Below are positions 62,092 to 64,000 of a DNA stretch of 64,000 bases, piece after piece. The DNA is from Megachile rotundata (lineage: Eukaryota; Arthropoda; Insecta; Hymenoptera; Megachilidae). Below the pieces are notes generated by a model, which saw nothing but the letters and a program-made list of their open reading frames with translations, was not told the DNA's origin and ran no database searches. The position numbers were made by a program, and so were the translations under genes. Position 1 is the first letter of the stretch, and each line of letters starts with the position of its first letter. Location: positions 1,405,176-1,469,175 of the forward strand of contig NW_027473345.1 of NCBI RefSeq assembly GCF_050947335.1, read 5' to 3'.

Positions 62092-64000
62092 GTCTGATTG
62101 TCATTGTCTGATTGTCATTGTCTGATTGTGATTGTGTGATTGTCATTGTGTGATTGTGTGATTGTGATTGTCTGATTGTCATTGTCTGATTGTGATTGTG
62201 TGATTGTCATTGTGTGATTGTGATTGTGTGATTGTGATTGTGTGATTGTGATTGTGATTGTGCGATTGTGATTGAGCGATTGTGATTGTACGTTTGTGAT
62301 TGTGCGATTGTGATTGTGGGATTGTGATTGTGTGATTGTGATTGTGATTGTGCGATTGTGATTGAGCGATTGTGATTGTACGTTTGTGATTGTGCGATTG
62401 TGATTGTGGGATTGTGATTGTGTGATTGTGATTGTGTGATTGTGATTGTGTGAATGCGATTGTGTGGTGGTGGTTGTGTGATGATGATTGTGTGATTGTG
62501 ATTGTGATTGTGTGATTGTGATTGTGTGATTTTGATTGTGTGATTGTGATTGTGTGATTGTGATTGTGCGATTGTGTGATTGAGGGCTTGTGGTTGTGTG
62601 ATTGTGATTGTGTGATTGTGATTGTGTGGTTGTGATTGTGTGATTGTGATTGTGTGATTGTGATTGTGTGTTTGTGATTGTGTGATTGTGATTGTGTGAT
62701 TGTGATTGTGTGACTGTGATTGTGTGATTGTGATTGTGTGATTGTGGTTGTGTGATGGTGATTGTGTGATTGTGATTGTGTGATGGTGATTGTGATTGTT
62801 CGATTGTGATTGAGCGATTGTGATTGTACGATTGTGATTGTGCGATTGTGATTGTGGGATTGTGATTGCGTGATTGTGATTGTGTGAATGCGATTGTGTG
62901 GTGGTGGTTGTGTGATGATGATTGTGTGATTGTGATTGTGATTGTGTGATTGTGATTGTGATTGTGTGATTGTTATTGCGATTGCGTGATTGTGATTGTG
63001 ATTGTGTGATTGTGATTGTGTGATTGTGATTGTGTGATTGTGATTGTGTGATTGTGATTGTGTGATTGTGATTGTGTGATTGTGATTGTGTGATTGTGAT
63101 TGTGTGATTGTGATTGTGTGATTGTGTGATTGTGATTGTGTGATTGTGATTGTGTGATTGTGATTGTGTGATTGTGATTGTGTGATTGTGATTGTGTGAT
63201 TGTGATTGTGTGATTGTGATTGTGTGATTGTGATTGTGTGATTGTGATTGTGTGATTGTGATTGTGTGATTGTGATTGTGTGATTGTGATTGTGTGATTG
63301 TGATTGTGTGATTGTGATTGTGTGATTGTGATTGTGTGATTGTGATTGTGTGATTGTGATTATGTGATTGTGATTGTGTGATTGTGATTGTGTGATTGTG
63401 ATTGTGTGATTGTGATTGTGTGATTGTGATTGTGTGATTGTGATTGTGTGATTGTGATTGTGTGATTGTGATTGTGTGATTGTGATTGTGTGATTGTGAT
63501 TGTGTGATTGTGATTGTGTGATTGTGTTTGTGTGATTGTGATTGTGATTGTGCGATTGTGATTGTGGGATTGTGATTGTGTGATTGTGATTGTGTGAATG
63601 CGATTGTGTGGTGGTGGTTGTGTGATGATGATTGTGTGATTGTGATTGTGATTGTGTGATTGCGATTGTGATTGTGATTGTGATTGTGTGATTGTGATTG
63701 TGCGATTGTGATTGTGTGATTGTGATTGTGTGATTGTGATTGTGATTGAGTGATTGTGATTGTGATTGTGTGATTGTGATTGTGTGATTGTGATTGTGTG
63801 GTTGTGATTGTGTGATTGTGATTGTGTGATTGTGATTGTGATTGTGCGATTGTGATTGAGCGATTGTGATTGTACGATTGTGATTGTGAGATTGTGATTG
63901 TGGGATTGTGATTGTGTGATTGTGATTGTGTGATTGTGATTGTGTGATTGTGATTGTGTGATTGTGATTGTGTGATTGTGATTGTGTGATTGTGATTGTG
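62092..64000 (+). repeat. Zeta higher-order repeat, copy 3 (cut by window end)
   Basis: It matches zeta 2 from the opening cluster through GATTGAGGGCTTG (62579), the GTGGTGGTGG elements at 62453, 62886 and 63597, GATTATGTG (63358) and GTGTTTGTG. Two of the GTGGTGGTGG elements of zeta 2 are missing. The copy is still in repeat at the last base. Confidence 0.87.

Noticed and set aside
56967..62182. Minus-strand frames of 1399 codons (56967-61166) and 339 codons (61163-62182)
   Set aside because: Same repeat translation. Their ATGs are the GTCAT variants of the zeta opening cluster. There is no non-repeat domain, no signal peptide that stands out, and no change in base composition at the ends.
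1..64000. Telomeric repeat (G/T-rich strand running 5' to 3')
   Set aside because: The unit is not a known telomere repeat and has no GGG-rich core. The higher-order structure and marker blocks are those of a satellite. A subtelomeric position remains possible but is not shown.
1..64000. G-quadruplex-forming tract
   Set aside because: Runs of three or more G are rare and isolated (GTGGGATTG, GATTGGGACTG), with no four closely spaced G-runs.

Overview
The whole 64 kb is one tandem-repeat (satellite/minisatellite) array. I find no gene, RNA gene, mobile element, CRISPR array or unique sequence in it. The basic unit is 14 bp: a hexamer ATTGTG followed by an octamer ATTGTGTG on the + strand. The first 6.1 kb uses ATTGTG+ATTGTATG instead. 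Both ends of the window lie inside the array, so the true array is longer than 64 kb. An array of this size with no genes and several nested repeat levels is typical of eukaryotic heterochromatin (pericentromeric, subtelomeric or interstitial satellite). Nothing in the sequence lets me name a taxon.

Layout. (1) 1-6138: subfamily S1 (ATTGTATG octamer), carrying 14 marker cassettes spaced by whole multiples of 14 bp. (2) 6139-17360: subfamily S2 (ATTGTGTG octamer), with long uniform runs, CpG-bearing runs (ATTGCGTG octamer), alpha marker blocks, and large duplications at offsets of about 2.4 kb and 7.2 kb. (3) 17361-48230: a higher-order repeat whose full cycle is alpha - linker - beta - gamma1 - gamma2 - gamma3 - CpG-rich linker, about 5.2-6.7 kb per cycle. 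One cycle is only about 3.7 kb because the gamma blocks are missing. (4) 48231-51727: uniform runs plus a rearranged gamma3-like piece and the last long CpG run. (5) 51728-64000: a second, different higher-order repeat (zeta), about 5.2 kb and 5.15 kb per copy, with two copies and part of a third. It has the longest variant-free runs in the window.

How it works as a system. Everything visible fits repeated unequal exchange and amplification. Copies differ by whole 14-bp units inside uniform runs, marker blocks are lost or doubled with junctions inside those runs, and every copy has the same orientation. Most substitutions swap TG with CG, or more rarely CA or TA, as expected if methylated CpGs decay.

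Many long open reading frames exist on the minus strand, the largest 1733 codons. They follow from the unit's composition: its complement contains no stop codon in any frame. Because 14 is not a multiple of 3, all three frames read the same 14-residue peptide. I do not regard them as genes. Block boundaries below are accurate to roughly 10-30 bp, because the blocks grade into uniform repeat.
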